From contig CAADTH010000029.1 of NCBI GenBank assembly GCA_900751885.1, forward strand, positions 1 through 64,000: 64,000 bases of DNA, given 5' to 3'. The translations under genes were made by a program, and so were the position numbers. The notes beneath the pieces were generated by a model. The model was not told where the DNA came from. It searched no databases and saw nothing but the letters and a program-made list of their open reading frames with translations. Positions 61,637 to 64,000 of the stretch are shown here, piece after piece. Source of the stretch: Clostridia bacterium (GTDB lineage Bacteria > Bacillota > Clostridia > UBA1381). How positions within the stretch are numbered: the first letter of the stretch is position 1; every line of letters starts with the position of its first letter.

Positions 61637-62668
61637 ATGAACATTACTTCCCTATCCAAGCAAGAGCTCATTGAACTCATCAAGAAAAATAAATACGCTC
61701 CAAGCCAATCCCTTTTAGACAATGCCTATGCTTTGAGAAAACAATATTTCGGAGACCTTATATATATCCGCGGACTCATTGAATTCACGAATTATTGTAA
61801 AAACAACTGCTACTACTGCGGTATCCGCTCAGGGAATCCGCATGTCCGCCGTTACCGCCTTACCACAGATGACATTCTCTCCTGCTGTACAACCGGCTAT
61901 CATTTGGGATTTCGCACCTTTGTTTTGCAGGGCGGAGAGGATCCCTTCTTTACTGATAAAAAAATTTGTACCCTTGTCTCTTCCATCAAAGAGCGCTATC
62001 CAGACTGTGCTGTCACTCTCTCCATTGGTGAAAAAAGCCGTGCATCCTATGAGGCTTATTTTTCCGCCGGAGCAGACCGGTATCTATTGCGCCATGAAAC
62101 CGCAACAAATGCCCACTACCAAAGGCTCCACCCCCCCGAATTGACGCTGACAAACCGCAAACGCTGTCTATATGACCTAAAAGAAATCGGATATCAGGTT
62201 GGAGCAGGTTTTATGGTCGGTTCCCCCTATCAAACAGAGGAAAATTTGGCAGAGGATATTCTTTTCCTACGTGATTTAAATCCTCATATGGTCGGTCTTG
62301 GACCTTTTATTCCGGACCGAAACAGTCCATTCTCAGATTATCCACAGGGGACATTAAATTTAACCCTTACTATGCTTGCGATTGTTCGGCTCACTCTCCC
62401 ATCTGTCCTGCTTCCAGCCACCACAGCGCTCTCCACCATCGCCACAGAGGGACGGATAAAAGCGTTTCAAGCCGGAGCAAATGTGGTGATGCCGAATCTA
62501 TCTCCAAAGGAGCACCGCGGCGACTATTCTCTTTACAATAACAAGGCTGTCACAGATGGTGAATCCGCACAGGCACTTTCCCTGTTACAAAAGCAGATTG
62601 AACGTGCAGGCTTCCATCTCTCTTTTTCGCGCGGTGACTCGCCCGGCTGGGAAAGGGGCAGAAAATGA
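61637..62668 (+). CDS. hydE: [FeFe]-hydrogenase maturase HydE (radical SAM)
   Basis: This 343-residue radical SAM protein has the CX3CX2C cluster motif at C54, C58 and C61 (CKNNCYYCG). It also has YLLRHETATNAHYQRLHP and GPFIPDRNSPF, which are characteristic of HydE. It helps build the H-cluster of [FeFe]-hydrogenases, pointing to a hydrogen-metabolising anaerobe. The hydrogenase, HydF and HydG are not in the window. Confidence 0.9.
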   Translation: MNITSLSKQELIELIKKNKYAPSQSLLDNAYALRKQYFGDLIYIRGLIEFTNYCKNNCYYCGIRSGNPHVRRYRLTTDDILSCCTTGYHLGFRTFVLQGGEDPFFTDKKICTLVSSIKERYPDCAVTLSIGEKSRASYEAYFSAGADRYLLRHETATNAHYQRLHPPELTLTNRKRCLYDLKEIGYQVGAGFMVGSPYQTEENLAEDILFLRDLNPHMVGLGPFIPDRNSPFSDYPQGTLNLTLTMLAIVRLTLPSVLLPATTALSTIATEGRIKAFQAGANVVMPNLSPKEHRGDYSLYNNKAVTDGESAQALSLLQKQIERAGFHLSFSRGDSPGWERGRK

Positions 62669-63075
62669 AGCGGTATCTTACATTTATCCTCCCCTTTTTT
62701 CTGGTGGGAGTAATTTGTGCGCTTTTCTTTTTTACGGGAGATTTGTGTCTTTTCCGCCGCATACTTGGAATCCCCTGCCCTGGCTGTGGCATGACACGCG
62801 CTTACCTTTCGCTTTTGCGCCTCGATATCACCAGCGCCTTCTTTTATCATCCCCTTTTTTTGTGTGTACCGTCAGTCTGTGCAGTTATTCTCCTTCGAAA
62901 TCGAAATTTTTTTCAGAAACTGTATCAAAGCCCTATATTTTGGACTATTTTGGTCATCCTATTTTTAGGCGTATATATTGTCCGGATGCTGACCCTATTT
63001 CCCAACACTCCTCCAATGGATTATAATGCAAATTCTGTCCTTTTCAGGCTTTTTTCCGCACTGAAAATCAATTGA
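62665..63075 (+). CDS. DUF2752 membrane protein (copy B)
   Basis: This 136-residue paralog of the gene at 60461-60877 has CPGCGMTRAYLSLLRLD and PNTPPMDYNANS. It has three spans. ATG overlaps the hydE stop (ATGA), so it is translated with hydE. Function unknown. Confidence 0.78.
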   Translation: MKRYLTFILPFFLVGVICALFFFTGDLCLFRRILGIPCPGCGMTRAYLSLLRLDITSAFFYHPLFLCVPSVCAVILLRNRNFFQKLYQSPIFWTILVILFLGVYIVRMLTLFPNTPPMDYNANSVLFRLFSALKIN

Positions 63076-63100
63076 CATCACCTTGAAAGAACGGTATAAT
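63072..63100 (+). promoter_or_regulatory. Promoter of the CpXC gene
   Basis: TTGACA (63072-63077) and TATAAT (63095-63100), both consensus, spaced 17 bases. It begins within the stop of the preceding gene. Confidence 0.8.
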
Positions 63101-63160
63101 GTTCTCATAAAAAGGAAATTCTATATTTTCTAATTTTTAATAATAGTAAGGAAGTTTTTT

Positions 63161-63820
63161 ATGAGTCAAAATACAAGTCAAACCGTAAAATGCCCAAAAT
63201 GTGAAGCCATGCATCCTGTTACCGTATGGACGACGATTGATGCAACGCAAGACCCTGACTTAAAGCAGGATATCCTCTCGCGCAAAATCAATATTTTCTC
63301 CTGCCCGGACTGCGGTCAGATGGCTCTTATGCCATCCCCTCTTTTCTATAAGGATGACGACAAAAAATTGATTTTGTACTTTTCACCTGCAATGACCCAT
63401 CAAGACCGCCAGCGTCTGTTTGAAGATCTCAAACAAAAATCTGCTAAAGAGATCAAGCAAATGCAGGGTTATCAGCTGCGCTTTATCAGCGAATATAACG
63501 AACTCCTTGAGAAGATACTAATTTTTGATGCCGGACTTCACGATAAAGTAGTAGAATTTTTGAAAATGATGATATTGATGCAGACTCCCGACAAAGCGGA
63601 AAATCGCGTGGCTATGTTTGGAAAGCTGGAAAATGGGTATATTGAGTTTATGCTCCATGATAAAAAGGAGAATCAAGTCTATACCTCCAATATCCCAATG
63701 TCCACCTATGATATGATAAAAGAGCAGCTTGCACAGTCAGGCGTGAAATATGAAAGCTTTGACTGGGAAATGGTAGACCTTGATTACAGCTCAAAGCTTT
63801 TAACTGGAATGAACAATTAA
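63161..63820 (+). CDS. CpXC-domain protein
   Basis: This 219-residue protein has the N-terminal CpXC zinc-binding domain: KCPKCEAMHPVTVWTTI and FSCPDCGQMALMPSPLFYKD. A helical and beta C-terminal half follows (QRLFEDLKQKS, FGKLENGYIEFMLHDKKE). The family is common in Clostridia and of unknown function. It has its own consensus promoter and precedes ptsI by 20 bases. Confidence 0.82.
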   Translation: MSQNTSQTVKCPKCEAMHPVTVWTTIDATQDPDLKQDILSRKINIFSCPDCGQMALMPSPLFYKDDDKKLILYFSPAMTHQDRQRLFEDLKQKSAKEIKQMQGYQLRFISEYNELLEKILIFDAGLHDKVVEFLKMMILMQTPDKAENRVAMFGKLENGYIEFMLHDKKENQVYTSNIPMSTYDMIKEQLAQSGVKYESFDWEMVDLDYSSKLLTGMNN

Positions 63821-63840
63821 CACAGAGAAAGGCGGCTCAA

Positions 63841-64000
63841 ATGATGATTACTTTAAAAGGACAGGGCGTATGCAATGGAATCGCCTTTGGAAACATCCAC
63901 ATTTTTAAAAAAGAACAAAATAAAATCAAGCGGTATCATATCGAGGACGCTGAGTCAGAAGTAAAACGCTTTGAGGACGCAAAGGAAAGGGCAACCGCAG
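63841..64000 (+). CDS. ptsI: Phosphoenolpyruvate-protein phosphotransferase (enzyme I), 5' part
   Basis: Only 53 codons are in the window. The sequence MMITLKGQGVCNGIAFGNIH, followed by ERATA at the window edge, matches the start of enzyme I of the sugar PTS or a related PEP-utilising phosphotransferase. GAAAGGCGG precedes the ATG. The active-site His is outside the window, so the call rests on the N-terminus alone. Confidence 0.65.
   Translation, partial: MMITLKGQGVCNGIAFGNIHIFKKEQNKIKRYHIEDAESEVKRFEDAKERATA

Noticed and set aside
1..64000. Search for rRNA or tRNA genes, CRISPR arrays, prophage structural genes and intact insertion sequences
   Set aside because: I saw none that I could support by eye. 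A tRNA or CRISPR prediction program would be needed to exclude small ones.

Overview
The window is a chromosomal segment of a spore-forming anaerobic Firmicute of class Clostridia, probably a gut-type Lachnospirales or Oscillospirales relative. The evidence is the sporulation sigma factor SigH, a spore-surface-like collagen repeat protein, the [FeFe]-hydrogenase maturase HydE, a fused AdhE under Rex-like palindromes, a GlgC/GlgD glycogen operon, a rny-ymdB pair and strong Shine-Dalgarno sites throughout. No sequence search was run; all family names come from reading motifs.

Region 1 (1-8.4 kb, minus strand): a two-gene secreted-protein unit. A membrane-anchored LamG-like/Ig-like protein is followed by a giant exoprotein, open for 2,439 codons and running off the window. 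That exoprotein carries two complete subtilisin catalytic domains separated by Kelch-type propellers and Ig/PPC-like modules.

Region 2 (8.5-17.1 kb): an accessory graveyard. It holds a Phd-type antitoxin with a frameshifted toxin, fragments of an integrative conjugative element (PrgI, a doubly deleted VirB4-like ATPase, a broken C39 peptidase, a shattered DNA methyltransferase) and an intact-looking MNT-MNT-HEPN toxin-antitoxin operon. A third MNT fragment lies 4.6 kb away. A collagen-like protein and a secreted metallophosphoesterase sit among these.

Region 3 (17.2-39.1 kb): housekeeping and metabolism. In order: a PL11 rhamnogalacturonan lyase, an SH3/NlpC-P60 wall hydrolase, comEC-holA, a zinc ribbon protein, sigH, a GT2 glycosyltransferase, a DUF5685-DnaJ-membrane protein-DUF1385-prmC cluster, a lipoprotein, adhE, an AraC/GyrI regulator, two flavoproteins and a GH13 hydrolase.

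Region 4 (39.2-48.2 kb, minus): a complete glycogen operon in the order glgB-glgC-glgD-glgA-glgP. GlgA carries a long lysine/alanine/threonine-rich, histone-H1-like tail.

Region 5 (48.6-64 kb): rny-ymdB-GNAT, a GH35 beta-galactosidase, a MutS2-like ATPase lacking the Smr domain, carAB, DUF4234 and DUF2752 membrane proteins, a Cdd1-like protein, hydE, a second DUF2752 protein, a CpXC protein and the start of ptsI. Two leaders stand out. The MutS2-like gene has a roughly 290-nt structured leader with a 10-codon upstream ORF and a terminator. carAB has a 24-codon leader peptide ending at an intrinsic terminator, an arrangement resembling pyrBI attenuation.
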